NCBI RefSeq assembly: GCF_034555965.1
Contig: NZ_JAYDCK010000003.1
Location: 1 to 64,000 of the forward strand
Length of the DNA stretch: 64,000 nt
Direction of reading: 5' to 3'
Source: Aquicoccus sp. G2-2
Lineage (GTDB): Bacteria > Pseudomonadota > Alphaproteobacteria > Rhodobacterales > Rhodobacteraceae
Position numbers and translations under genes: made by a program. The notes under the pieces were generated by a model. That model saw only the letters and a program-made list of their open reading frames with translations, made no database searches and had not been told where the DNA came from. This document shows, piece by piece, positions 56,041 to 64,000 of this stretch. Within the stretch, counting starts at the first letter, position 1. Each line of letters begins with the position of its first letter.

Positions 56041-56742
56041 TCAGCGCCGTTCAAGCCCGTGAAAGATATGGGTGAAAGTGGCGGCACCGAGGATCGGGAT
56101 AAACAGGTTGAGAACCGGCACGGTGAGCGGCAGCGCCATCAGGGTGCCGGCCAGCCAAATGGTGCCACGATGCCGGGCGCGCAGTTCTTTTGCGCCTTTG
56201 CGGCCGATGCGGCGCATGGCGGCGAGTTGAAAATACTCGCGCCCCAGCAGGAAGCCGTTAAGCCCGAAGAAGATGATCGGCGCTATCAACGGGAAAAACA
56301 CGTAGAGCATTACCGCCAGCAGGTTTGCCCCGATCAGCACGCCGAGAAAATTCACCGTATCGCGCAAAGCATCGTAAAACGTCTGTTTCGGCACCGGCGG
56401 CAGGGCGGGGAAGTGCCGGTCTTCGACCGCCTGCGCGACCTCATCAAGGAAGAGTGAGGTAATGGCCGAGGCGACCGGAATCATCAGAAAGAAGCTGAGA
56501 AACAGCATGAAAAAGAAGGATGACAGCGAGACCAGATCGCCCAGCCATTCGACCCGGCCCAGCACGGCGAGATAAGCATCCGGCCCGGAGAGCCAGTCGA
56601 TCACCCAGAGCAGGGCCGCATAGGCAGCAATGAGCAGCACGAAGGTAAGCCCGATTCCAAGGAAGAAGACCTTGCGGAACCGGGGGTCGCCGATCTGTGC
56701 GATGGCCTTGAAAAAGGCGTTGAAGATCAGGCCGGGAGCCAT
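56041..56742 (-). CDS. EI24 / CysZ-like membrane protein
   Basis: A 233-residue polytopic membrane protein of the EI24 domain family, which includes the sulfate permease CysZ. Long hydrophobic segments alternate with short loops (IGLTFVLLIAAYAALLWVI, FFFMLFLSFFLMIPVASAI), and the family's FLDEVAQAVEDRHFP segment is present. Sulfate transport is possible, but alphaproteobacterial members are poorly studied. Its start overlaps the end of the nitroreductase gene by 16 bases. Confidence 0.85.
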   Translation of the reverse strand: MAPGLIFNAFFKAIAQIGDPRFRKVFFLGIGLTFVLLIAAYAALLWVIDWLSGPDAYLAVLGRVEWLGDLVSLSSFFFMLFLSFFLMIPVASAITSLFLDEVAQAVEDRHFPALPPVPKQTFYDALRDTVNFLGVLIGANLLAVMLYVFFPLIAPIIFFGLNGFLLGREYFQLAAMRRIGRKGAKELRARHRGTIWLAGTLMALPLTVPVLNLFIPILGAATFTHIFHGLERR

Positions 56743-57305
56743 GTGGTGATCGCTTCGAGATCAGGCCGGGGGCGTTCGGGCGGGGTATTGGTTTCGGTGG
56801 CGATATGAATGAAACCGGCGAGGTTTTCGGTTTCGGCAAGGCCCAGTGCTTCGGTCAGGAAGGGACGGGAATGCGCGGCAAAACCGGTGAGCCAGTTCGC
56901 GCCCCAGCCGGAGGCAAGCGCCGCGTTGAGCAGCGCCAGACAAGCGCCGCCAGCGGCATAGGATTGCTCGATCGGGGGGACTTTCTCGGATGGTTTTTGC
57001 ACTTCGACCACGGCGACAGCGAGATGACCTTGATCGAACTGGGTGCGGGCCTTGGCGATCTTCTCGGGTGCAAGCCCTTCGGCACGGGCGCATTTCTCGG
57101 CGGTATCGGCCAGACGCGGCATGGCACCGGGTTCGATGACGATGAAGCGCCATGGTTCGAGCTTGCCATGATCAGGGCTGCGCGCGGCGGCGGTCAGGAT
57201 CGGTTCAAGCTCGGCCCGCGACGGGGCGGGCGCGGTGAGGGTCTTGGCCGGGCGAGAGCGGCGCGAGAGCAGGAAATCGAGCGCGGGGCGGTTGGGTGTG
57301 GGCAT
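56727..57305 (-). CDS. nitroreductase family protein (YdjA-like)
   Basis: A 192-residue flavin oxidoreductase. LDFLLSRRSRPAKTL near the start gives the phosphate-binding arginines, TAAARSPDHGKLEPWRFIVI the FMN-pocket loop, and YAAGGACLALLNAALASGWGANWLT the dimer helix. The short form and RS-PDHGKLEPW pattern fit the YdjA group of the nitroreductase superfamily. The frame is open much further upstream, but the ATG at 57305 matches the normal N-terminus. It is co-transcribed with the EI24 gene. The substrate is unknown. Confidence 0.9.
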   Translation of the reverse strand: MPTPNRPALDFLLSRRSRPAKTLTAPAPSRAELEPILTAAARSPDHGKLEPWRFIVIEPGAMPRLADTAEKCARAEGLAPEKIAKARTQFDQGHLAVAVVEVQKPSEKVPPIEQSYAAGGACLALLNAALASGWGANWLTGFAAHSRPFLTEALGLAETENLAGFIHIATETNTPPERPRPDLEAITTWLPA

Positions 57306-57425
57306 TGGCTGTCCTTGTTCATGTTCGCCTTCTATGTCTGGGGGCGGGCCGGGAAGGTCAAGAGGCAGCGTGCGTCTGGTCAGGCCGGGCTTGAAGCTGG
57401 CGCGGCGGACGCCTAGGCTCCGGGC

Positions 57426-57818
57426 ATGATTTATACGCTTCCAATCCGGGTTTATTACGAGGATACCGACATGGCGGGTATCGTCTATTATGCCAATTAC
57501 CTGAGATACATAGAGCGTGGGCGCAGCGAATGGGTGCGCGATGTGGGGCTCGATCAGAACAAGATGAAGACCGAACAGGGCATTGTTTACGCGGTGCGCC
57601 GGGTAGAGGCGGATTATCTGGCTCCGGCGCGGCTTGACGATGAACTGATTGTCGAGACATGGGTTGAGAGCGAAAGCCGGGCGCGCATGGTGATGGGGCA
57701 GGCGGTGAAGCGCGGCGAAGAGGTTCTGTTCCGCGCCTTGGTGACGGTGATTTGCATGACACTGGGCGGCAAGCCGGTGCGGATGCCGGACTGGAAGGCG
57801 GCTGCGGCGGCCCGGTAG
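57426..57818 (+). CDS. ybgC: tol-pal-associated acyl-CoA thioesterase
   Basis: A 130-residue hotdog-fold thioesterase. RVYYEDTDMAGIVYYANYLRYIERGR (about 7-32) holds the catalytic aspartate and is the exact YbgC signature. It cleaves short acyl-CoA or acyl-ACP thioesters near the membrane. ybgC is normally directly before tolQ; here trkA and trkH lie between. Start ATG 57426. Confidence 0.95.
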   Translation: MIYTLPIRVYYEDTDMAGIVYYANYLRYIERGRSEWVRDVGLDQNKMKTEQGIVYAVRRVEADYLAPARLDDELIVETWVESESRARMVMGQAVKRGEEVLFRALVTVICMTLGGKPVRMPDWKAAAAAR

Positions 57819-57911
57819 GGCCGTTTGTTGACAGGGGTCGAAGCGCGGTGCAGCTTGCGCGGGCTGGCCGGGCGGCGACGGGAACGACGCCAATTGAAAA
57901 GGACGGATGCA

Positions 57912-58571
57912 ATGGGCAAGCAAAGCCGGACATTCGCGGTTATCGGGCTGGGCACGTTCGGGCGAACGGTGGCGAGCGAGCTGGCGCGGCTGGGCAATCA
58001 CGTGGTCGGGATTGATTGCGAGGAACGTCACGTCAAGACGATGGCGGACGAGTTGTCGGCGACTGCAATTCTGGATGCAACCGACGAAGACGCGCTGCGC
58101 GAAGCGGGGGTGGACCGTTACGATGTGGCGTTGGTGGCGATCGGCGATATTGAGGCGAGCATCCTGACAACAATGAACCTGAAGCTGCTGGGGCTGGAGG
58201 CGATCTGGGTCAAGGCGATGACCAAGACGCATCATCGGATCCTTTCGAAGGTGGGGGCGAACCGGGTAATTTTGCCGGAGCAGGAAATGGGCCGCCACAT
58301 CGCGCAGATGCTGAACAACCCGGCGCTGCGCGATTACGTGAACCTTGGCAATGGTTACAGCGTGTTCAACATCGTGGTGCCTGAGCGGCTGAACGGCAAG
58401 ACGATGGAGGCGCTGGGCATGGACGAGGATTTTGAAGTGCGGCTTCTGGGCGTGATGCGCGGCAGTAATTTTCTTGGCCCCGATGCGCCGGGTTTGATGC
58501 TTGAGCATGAGGATCGGTTGATCCTGCTGGGCAAGCGCACCGAGCTTTGGCGTTTTGGCGATGCGTTATAG
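57912..58571 (+). CDS. trkA: Trk/Ktr potassium uptake regulatory protein TrkA
   Basis: A 219-residue RCK-domain protein that gates the potassium channel partner. The Rossmann loop VIGLGTFGRTVASELARLG (about 10-28) binds nucleotide, and D43 (GIDCEE) fits NAD or ATP/ADP sensing. A second part (VVPERLNGKTMEAL, DRLILLGKR) is a TrkA-C domain. Single-module size suits the KtrA type. AAGGA lies before ATG 57912. The channel gene trkH follows at once. Confidence 0.93.
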   Translation: MGKQSRTFAVIGLGTFGRTVASELARLGNHVVGIDCEERHVKTMADELSATAILDATDEDALREAGVDRYDVALVAIGDIEASILTTMNLKLLGLEAIWVKAMTKTHHRILSKVGANRVILPEQEMGRHIAQMLNNPALRDYVNLGNGYSVFNIVVPERLNGKTMEALGMDEDFEVRLLGVMRGSNFLGPDAPGLMLEHEDRLILLGKRTELWRFGDAL

Positions 58572-58588
58572 GCGCGGGGCGGGGATTT

Positions 58589-59929
58589 GTGAGGATTGCA
58601 GGCTCTCTTGTGCGGCGGTTTGGCGATGTGCCGCCACCGCTTATTCTGGCGCTGCTTTATGCGGCGTTGATCGCGGCGGGAACGCTGGTTCTGATGCTGC
58701 CAATTTCGCGCAGCGTGACGATTTCATGGTCTGACGCGCTTTTTACTGCGACCTCTGCCGTTACCGTGACCGGGCTTTCGGTGATCGACATTGGCCGTGA
58801 TCTGACGCTTTTCGGGCAGGCGGCGATGCTGGTGATGTTCCAGTTGGGCGGGCTGGGGTTGATGACATTCGCGGTGCTGGTGCTGGCGGCGCTGGGGCGG
58901 CATGTGGGGGTGACCGGGCATATTTATCTGCGCGAAGAGCTCAATCAGGATTCGATGCACCAGTTGACCCATCTGGTACGAGACATTCTGAAGGTGGTGT
59001 TGATCTGCGAAGGCGTGGGCGCGATGGCGTTGATGCTGAGCTTCGTGCCCGTGCTGGGATTTTGGCCGGGGCTTTGGGCGGCGGTGTTTCATTCGGTTTC
59101 GGCGTTCAACAATGCCGGGTTTTCGACCTTCGATAACAGCCTGACGGCTTATGCCGGTGATCCGGTTGTTAACCTGACGATTCCGGCACTTTTTATCATC
59201 GGGGGCATTGGCTATGTCGTGCTGCTTGATGTGTTTCGCAAACGCAACTGGCTTGCGCTGTCGCTGCACAGCAAAATCATGCTGACCGGGACGGGTATTC
59301 TGATTCCGGCATCTTTTGCGATGTTTGCCCTGCTGGAGTGGTATAATCCGGGCACGTTGGGGCGGTTTGACAGCGTTTCGACCAAACTGATGGTGAGCTG
59401 GTTTCAGGGTGTCACCACGCGCACGGCCGGCTTCAATACGACCGATATTAGCGCCATACATGACAGCACCGCGCTGCTGATGATTGCGCTGATGCTGGTC
59501 GGGGGCGGGCCGACATCGACCGCAGGCGGGATCAAGGTGACGACGCTGGTGGTGATGATCCTTGCCACGGTGGCGTTTTTCCGGCGTCAGAGCCAGCTCC
59601 ATGCGTTCGGGCGCAGTATCGGGCTTGAGCAGGTGCTGAAGGTGATGGCGCTGACCGCGATCAGCATGGTGTTGATCTTTACCGCGATTTTCCTGATGAC
59701 GCTGGCGCATGACGGCGAATTTCTGGATATCGTGTTCGAGGTGGTAAGCGCGTTTGGCACGGTGGGCATGTCGCGCGGAATTACCGGTGATCTCTCTGAA
59801 CTTGGACGGGCGATCATCATCATGGTGATGTTTATCGGCCGGGTTGGCCCGCTGACGCTGGGCTTTTTCCTTGCGACGCGGTCGGTGCCGCGGGTGCGCT
59901 ATCCCGAGGGGCAGATCCATTTGGGCTGA
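58589..59929 (+). CDS. trkH: Trk/Ktr potassium uptake channel subunit
   Basis: A 446-residue membrane protein. The four selectivity-filter segments of the TrkH/KtrB fold are visible: TSAVTVTGLSV, SAFNNAGFST, TTRTAGFNTTD and SAFGTVGMSRG. About eight membrane helices and four pore helices surround them. It imports potassium in partnership with TrkA upstream. A GTG at 58589 with GGCGGGGA before it is preferred; the frame is open 14 codons further up, overlapping trkA. Confidence 0.94.
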   Translation: MRIAGSLVRRFGDVPPPLILALLYAALIAAGTLVLMLPISRSVTISWSDALFTATSAVTVTGLSVIDIGRDLTLFGQAAMLVMFQLGGLGLMTFAVLVLAALGRHVGVTGHIYLREELNQDSMHQLTHLVRDILKVVLICEGVGAMALMLSFVPVLGFWPGLWAAVFHSVSAFNNAGFSTFDNSLTAYAGDPVVNLTIPALFIIGGIGYVVLLDVFRKRNWLALSLHSKIMLTGTGILIPASFAMFALLEWYNPGTLGRFDSVSTKLMVSWFQGVTTRTAGFNTTDISAIHDSTALLMIALMLVGGGPTSTAGGIKVTTLVVMILATVAFFRRQSQLHAFGRSIGLEQVLKVMALTAISMVLIFTAIFLMTLAHDGEFLDIVFEVVSAFGTVGMSRGITGDLSELGRAIIIMVMFIGRVGPLTLGFFLATRSVPRVRYPEGQIHLG

Positions 59930-60105
59930 GGGGTGGCGTCTGGAGCGCCCGCATGGTCCCGCGAAAGGCGATTTTTCGCCGGATTTGCCGGAAAAGCCCG
60001 AGATGCCGCCGATTTGAGGTGGTTCAGGTTGGTTTTCCCCATGAACTGCTGTAGTTTCCCTGCAAAGAAGGTCGGCAAACGGCCAGAAAACAAACGAGCA
60101 GGCAG

Positions 60106-60801
60106 ATGGACACACAAACCCTTGCCCTGGCGCAGGAGATTGATTTCTCCTTGTGGGCTTTATTCGCGCGCTCCACGATCATTGTGAAGCTGGTGATGAT
60201 CCTGTTGATCATCGCCTCTTTCTGGTCGTGGGGGATTATTTTTCAGAAGATCATCGACTATCGCAAGGCACGGCGCGAGGCGAAGGTGTTTGACCGGGCG
60301 TTCTGGTCAGGGGAACCGCTGGACAAGCTGTTCGAGCAGATCGGGGCGGAGCCGCAGGGCCATTCAGAGAAGGTTTTTGCCGCAGGCATGATCGAATGGC
60401 GACGCTCGCACCGGGCGGATGGGCGGTTCATTGCGGGCGCACAGGCGCGGATTGACCGCTCCATGGACGTGGCGATTGCCAAGGAGGCGGAGACGTTGCA
60501 ACGCGGTCTGCCGATTTTGGCGACCGTTGGGGCAACGGCGCCATTCGTGGGCCTGTTCGGCACGGTTGTCGGGATCATGAACGCGTTTATCGAGATTGCG
60601 CAACAGCAGAACACCAACCTTGCCGTGGTCGCGCCGGGCATTGCGGAGGCGCTTCTGGCCACCGGGCTTGGCCTTGTCGCGGCCATTCCGGCGGTGATCT
60701 TCTATAACAAGCTGTCGGCTGACAGTGACCGGATCATTGCGGGTTATGAAGCCTTTGCGGATGAGTTTTCCACCATTCTTTCGCGCCAGTTGGACGCCTG
60801 A
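60106..60801 (+). CDS. tolQ: Tol-Pal system proton-channel subunit TolQ
   Basis: An inner-membrane protein of 231 residues with three helices, the first near residue 22 (STIIVKLVMILLIIASFWSWG). With TolR it uses the proton gradient to drive TolA and pull the outer membrane inward at division. ATVGATAPFVGLFGTVVGIMNAF and LLATGLGLVAAIPAVIFYN are the conserved pore helices. It leads tolQRAB-pal. ATG 60106 starts MDTQTLALAQEIDFSL, as in related genomes. Confidence 0.97.
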   Translation: MDTQTLALAQEIDFSLWALFARSTIIVKLVMILLIIASFWSWGIIFQKIIDYRKARREAKVFDRAFWSGEPLDKLFEQIGAEPQGHSEKVFAAGMIEWRRSHRADGRFIAGAQARIDRSMDVAIAKEAETLQRGLPILATVGATAPFVGLFGTVVGIMNAFIEIAQQQNTNLAVVAPGIAEALLATGLGLVAAIPAVIFYNKLSADSDRIIAGYEAFADEFSTILSRQLDA

Positions 60802-60804
60802 GCC

Positions 60805-61283
60805 ATGGCAGCGGGCGTGATCAAAACCGGGGTGGCGGCAACCGGCGCAGACGGCGGCATGGCGGCGGGCGCAGCCAGCCGATGAGCGATATCAACATCA
60901 CGCCGATGGTGGATGTGATGTTGGTGCTGTTGATTATCTTCATGGTGGCGGCCCCGCTTATGACTGTGGGTGTGCCGGTGAAACTGCCGAAAACAGCGGC
61001 CAACGCGCTGCCGAGCGAGACCGAGGAGCCGTTGACCGTGACGGTAACGGCGGATGGCAAGGTTCTGGTGCAAAAGACCGAGGTAACACGCGCCGACCTG
61101 CTGGCCAAGCTGCGCGCGATCGCCGCCGAGCGGGCGAGCGACCGGGTGTTCCTGCGCGCTGATGGGGCTGTGCCTTATTCGGAGGTCGTGCAGGTGATGG
61201 GCGCGCTTAACCACGGCGGATTTTCGAATATCGGGCTGGTAACGGACACAGGTGGCCCAAAGATGAATGAGGCGGATAACTGA
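60805..61283 (+). pseudogene. tolR: Tol-Pal subunit TolR, probable one-base frameshift near the N-terminus
   Basis: The main frame (from ATG 60882) reads MSDINITPMVDVMLVLLIIFMVAAPL with the membrane helix and functional aspartate, then the periplasmic domain, and would give 133 residues. There is no ribosome site before that ATG. From ATG 60805, right after tolQ, an open frame codes for a 26-residue Ala/Gly-rich cytoplasmic leader and ends in a stop beside the ATG at 60882. TolR of relatives has such a leader joined directly to MSDINITP, so one missing base near 60877-60881 is likely; the restored protein has 159 residues. Confidence 0.8.
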
Positions 61284-61290
61284 GGCCCCG

Positions 61291-62325
61291 ATGACCACGG
61301 GCCAGATCATATCCGGGGTGGGGCATCTTGGTCTCATCGTAGTCTTGCTGTTTGGCGGGCAGTTTCGGGCTGAGCCGTTGCCATTTCAGGTGACGGATGT
61401 GGATGTGGTCAGCAACGATGAATTCGAAGCCATGCTGGCCGGGCAATCAGCGCCGGACACTGTAACCGAGGTGGCCATGCCGAAGCCGCCGGAACCGGAC
61501 GCGGAGCAATCCAAGCCGCCGAAGCCAAGCGCGCCGGACGTGTCACAAAAACCGCCGGATACGCCGAGCGAGATCACCCCGCCCGCGCCCGACAGCGCGC
61601 CGGACGAACAAGCGGCATTGGTGCCCGAGCAATCGGCCCGTCCCGAGGCGCGCCCGGTTGATCGGATTGCACCGAAGCCGGTGGAAAAACCGCCCGAACC
61701 GGACGCCGAGCCAGACCCTGTGCGGCGCGAGGAGACCAGTGATGCCCCCGCCGAAACGGTCGTGCCGGAGGACAAACCGACTGCGCCGCCCGAAGCGGTG
61801 ACGGAAATCACACCGGAGGCGAGCAACGAAAAGACCAGTGCGCCGAAGATTTCCAAGCGCCCGATGCAGCGCCCGAAAGCGGTGGAGACGGCGGCGACGA
61901 AACCGGCGCAGAGCGGCGAGAAGCAAGATGTGGCCCGCGAAAGCGCGGTTAACTCGGCGCTCGCCGAGGCACTTGATGGTGGCGGAAATCCGCAGGGCGC
62001 GGGCAGTGATCCGCTTACCCAAGGCGAAACTGATGGGCTGATTGCTGCCATCAAGGAATGCTGGTCTGTCGATCCTTATGCCGCATCGGGTAAGGTGACG
62101 GTGATTGTCGGTGTGAAGCTGAACCGGGATGGAACTTTGGCGGCGACGCCGAAGTTTATCTCGGCCAGCGGCGGCGAAGGGGCGGCGGTGGATGTGGCGT
62201 TTCGCAATGCCCGCACGGCGGTGATTGCCTGTGGGCGGCGCGGGTTCAACCTGCCGGCTGAGAAATATGAAGACTGGCGTGATATCGAAGTGACGTTCAA
62301 TCCGAAAAAGATGAGGTTGAGATGA
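61291..62325 (+). CDS. tolA: TolA-like protein of the Tol-Pal system
   Basis: A 344-residue inner-membrane protein. A single N-terminal helix ([17 protein letters not shown]) anchors it, followed by a 200-residue linker rich in Pro, Glu, Lys and Ala, and a small C-terminal domain ([28 protein letters not shown]) of the TolA/TonB-C type. It spans the periplasm and contacts TolB or Pal. ATG 61291 follows GAGG. It overlaps tolB by four bases. Assignment rests on position and layout, since linkers are not conserved. Confidence 0.9.
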   Translation: MTTGQIISGVGHLGLIVVLLFGGQFRAEPLPFQVTDVDVVSNDEFEAMLAGQSAPDTVTEVAMPKPPEPDAEQSKPPKPSAPDVSQKPPDTPSEITPPAPDSAPDEQAALVPEQSARPEARPVDRIAPKPVEKPPEPDAEPDPVRREETSDAPAETVVPEDKPTAPPEAVTEITPEASNEKTSAPKISKRPMQRPKAVETAATKPAQSGEKQDVARESAVNSALAEALDGGGNPQGAGSDPLTQGETDGLIAAIKECWSVDPYAASGKVTVIVGVKLNRDGTLAATPKFISASGGEGAAVDVAFRNARTAVIACGRRGFNLPAEKYEDWRDIEVTFNPKKMRLR

Positions 62326-63644
62326 GAATGAAATGGGTTCTGGTTCTGTTGATGGCCATTGGCACGTTGGGCATGAGCGCCGTGGCGCAGGCTGAACCGC
62401 TCAGGATCGAGGTAACAGACCCGACCAGCGAGCCAATGCCTTATGCGGTGCCTGATTTCGTGCCTGAAAGCGGCGCGGCGGCGGGCTTGGCGCATGATCT
62501 GGCCCGTGTGGTGGCGGATGATCTGAACAATACCGGCCTGTTTCGGGAGATCGGCAAGGACGCCTATATCAGCCAGATCACCAGCTTTGCCTCTCCGGTG
62601 GAGTTTGCCGACTGGAAAGCGATCAACGCGCGCGCACTTGTCACCGGGGCGGTTAGTGTCGTGGGGGAAAGCGTGACCGTGAAATTCCGGGTGTGGGACG
62701 TGTTTTCCGGGCAGGAGTTGGGCCAGGGATTGCAATTCGCGGGCACAACGGCGGGCTGGCGGCGGATGGCGCATAAAGTGGGCGATGCGGTTTATGAGCG
62801 GATCACCGGTGAGGGCGGTTATTTCGACAGCCGGGTGGTGTTCGTGTCGGAAACCGGGCAGAAGACCGACCGCAAGAAACGGTTGGCGATCATGGATTAC
62901 GATGGTGCCAATGTGCAATATCTGACCGATAGCCGCGCGCTGGTGCTGAACCCGCGGTTTTCGCCCAACGGCGACCGGGTGCTTTACACCAGTTTCGAGA
63001 GCGGTTTCCCGCGTATTTACGTGCTCGATGTGGCCAATGTCGGCCGCCGGGTGCTGCAAAGCCAGCAGGGCACGATGAGTTTCGCGCCACGGTTTTCGCC
63101 GGATGGGCAAAGGGTGGTGTTTTCGCTGGAAGCGGGCGGCAACACAGACATTTACGTGATGGACATTGCCAGCGGTATGCAAACGCGGCTGACCAGTGCG
63201 CCGTCGATTGAAACGGCACCGTCCTATTCGCCCGATGGCAGCCGGATTGTTTTCGAGAGTGATCGTTCGGGCAAGGGGCAGCTTTACGTGATGAGCGCCA
63301 GCGGCGGGGAGGCCGAGAGGATCAGTTTCGGGCCGGGCAAATACGGCACGCCGGTATGGAGCCCGAAAGGCGACTTGATCGCGTTTACAAAGCAGACCAA
63401 GGGGCGGTTTCATATTGGCGTCATGCGCACCGACGGCAGCGAAGAGCGGCTGTTGACGGCGTCCTTTCTTGAAGAGGGGCCGACATGGAGCCCGAATGGT
63501 CGGGTGATCATGTTCACCCGCGAAACCCAAGGCGCGGCGGGGCAATCCAACCTTTACACCATCGACATAACCGGGCGGTCGCTTAAGAAAGTGAACACAC
63601 CCGAAGGCGCATCGGACCCGGCTTGGAGCCCGTTGCAGAAATGA
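62322..63644 (+). CDS. tolB: Tol-Pal system beta-propeller protein TolB
   Basis: A 440-residue periplasmic protein. The signal peptide ends at SAVAQA (residue 24). The first 150 or so residues are the TolB-N domain, then six WD40-like blades such as [38 protein letters not shown] and [17 protein letters not shown] form the propeller that binds Pal. It mediates the link between TolA and Pal during outer-membrane constriction. ATG overlaps the tolA stop (ATGA). Confidence 0.98.
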   Translation: MRMKWVLVLLMAIGTLGMSAVAQAEPLRIEVTDPTSEPMPYAVPDFVPESGAAAGLAHDLARVVADDLNNTGLFREIGKDAYISQITSFASPVEFADWKAINARALVTGAVSVVGESVTVKFRVWDVFSGQELGQGLQFAGTTAGWRRMAHKVGDAVYERITGEGGYFDSRVVFVSETGQKTDRKKRLAIMDYDGANVQYLTDSRALVLNPRFSPNGDRVLYTSFESGFPRIYVLDVANVGRRVLQSQQGTMSFAPRFSPDGQRVVFSLEAGGNTDIYVMDIASGMQTRLTSAPSIETAPSYSPDGSRIVFESDRSGKGQLYVMSASGGEAERISFGPGKYGTPVWSPKGDLIAFTKQTKGRFHIGVMRTDGSEERLLTASFLEEGPTWSPNGRVIMFTRETQGAAGQSNLYTIDITGRSLKKVNTPEGASDPAWSPLQK

Positions 63645-63858
63645 GCGGGACGCGGCGCATCATTCGCCCGTCTGCAAGACAGATGATTCCCATGTGCGCG
63701 TGGCTGTGCTACGCGTTTCAAAGGAGGTTGGCGCGGCTCATGATTTCAAGATGCTTGCAACGAATGAAGGCACTGCATGTTTTGAATTCAGGTTGTGTTT
63801 CAATTTCAACCCGAAACGTCTTAGACGTTATTTAACCAACAGCGAGAGGCATGAGACA
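63645..63858 (+). promoter_or_regulatory. tolB-pal intergenic region with dispersed repeat copy B
   Basis: 214 bases, long for a tol-pal operon, with no gene. Copy B of the repeat (63782-63828) has GAATTCAGGTTGTGTTTCAA, CGAAACG and the inverted repeat ACGTC-TTA-GACGT. It ends 30 bases before pal. This suggests pal has its own promoter or control element here. Confidence 0.6.
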
Positions 63859-64000
63859 ATGAAATATCTGGCAAGAGGATTGATCGTCGTTGTGGCGCTG
63901 GCGTTGGCCGGGTGCACCGATGCGGGCCGGTTTGGCAGCGGTGATACGGCTGCGGGCACAGGCGGAGGGGTTGTCGCGGGCAGCGCCAACGACCCGAAAT
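63859..64000 (+). CDS. pal: peptidoglycan-associated lipoprotein Pal, partial
   Basis: Only the first 47 codons are inside the window. A lipobox LAGC puts the lipidated cysteine at residue 18, after a short signal peptide (MKYLARGLIVVVALALAGC). A Gly/Ala-rich linker follows, as in Pal proteins before the OmpA-like peptidoglycan-binding domain. Position directly after tolB supports the call. GAGAGG precedes ATG 63859. The rest lies beyond the window edge. Confidence 0.9.
   Translation, partial: MKYLARGLIVVVALALAGCTDAGRFGSGDTAAGTGGGVVAGSANDPK

Noticed and set aside
58724-60115. 463-codon minus-strand frame opposite trkH
   Set aside because: Very basic, His/Arg/Gln-rich translation with no domain; trkH on the plus strand is certain.

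Overview
The window looks like chromosomal DNA of an alphaproteobacterium, most likely Rhodobacteraceae (roseobacter group). This rests on high GC with dense, overlapping housekeeping operons, a CIRCE-controlled groESL, an orphan TRAP binding protein, a DUF1467 gene beside methylmalonyl-CoA epimerase, the divergent ubiK / lgt-midA-pgeF arrangement, and a ybgC-tol-pal cluster. The genus call is inference from family content, not from a marker search.

Layout. Bases 1-7676 are a mobile or accessory region, nearly all on the minus strand: an IS66 element (1 to about 2470), a serine recombinase, a coupled pair made of a DUF262/HNH nuclease-like protein and a small unknown partner, an XRE regulator and an AlpA-type regulator. 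The region ends exactly at the 3' end of a tRNA-Ser(TGA) gene, the usual place for an integrated island. From 7.9 to 37.3 kb the content is core: TRAP binding protein, thioesterase, a SPOR lipoprotein/DD-carboxypeptidase/tmk/holB/tatD/MBL run, an AEC transporter, a TraB/GumN protein, an FMN riboswitch with a type II lumazine synthase, groESL, several small enzymes (GNAT, VOC, lipase, PhnM-like amidohydrolase, solitary ectoine synthase, GFA, rhomboid), a Hint protein, a 47-residue ORF with its own terminator, pgeF-midA-lgt, ubiK, a large exported protein and carB. Then come cfa and aspS.

Bases 40.9-54.2 kb form the most distinctive block. On one side are an acyl-CoA dehydrogenase, an SDR, two GntR/FCD regulators, an APH-type kinase and an acyl-CoA synthetase. 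Divergent from them is a sugar-type ABC transporter with two SMP-30/strictosidine-synthase-like beta-propellers, one apparently fused to a permease. The kinase and dehydrogenase correspond to the two halves of ACAD10/ACAD11 and to the kinase/dehydrogenase pair of the levulinate (lva) pathway of Pseudomonas putida. I therefore propose a system that imports a lactone or hydroxy acid, opens it, activates it to CoA, phosphorylates the hydroxyl and removes it.

The right end (54.2-64 kb) holds a response regulator, mce-DUF1467, a CysZ/EI24-like protein with a nitroreductase, and ybgC-trkA-trkH-tolQRAB-pal, with pal cut by the window edge.

A caution for any reader: five genes (DUF309, TraB/GumN, APH kinase, ABC permease, tolR) are each broken by what looks like one missing base, four of them in short homopolymers. 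This pattern fits residual sequencing error better than five independent pseudogenes, so these genes may be intact in the organism.
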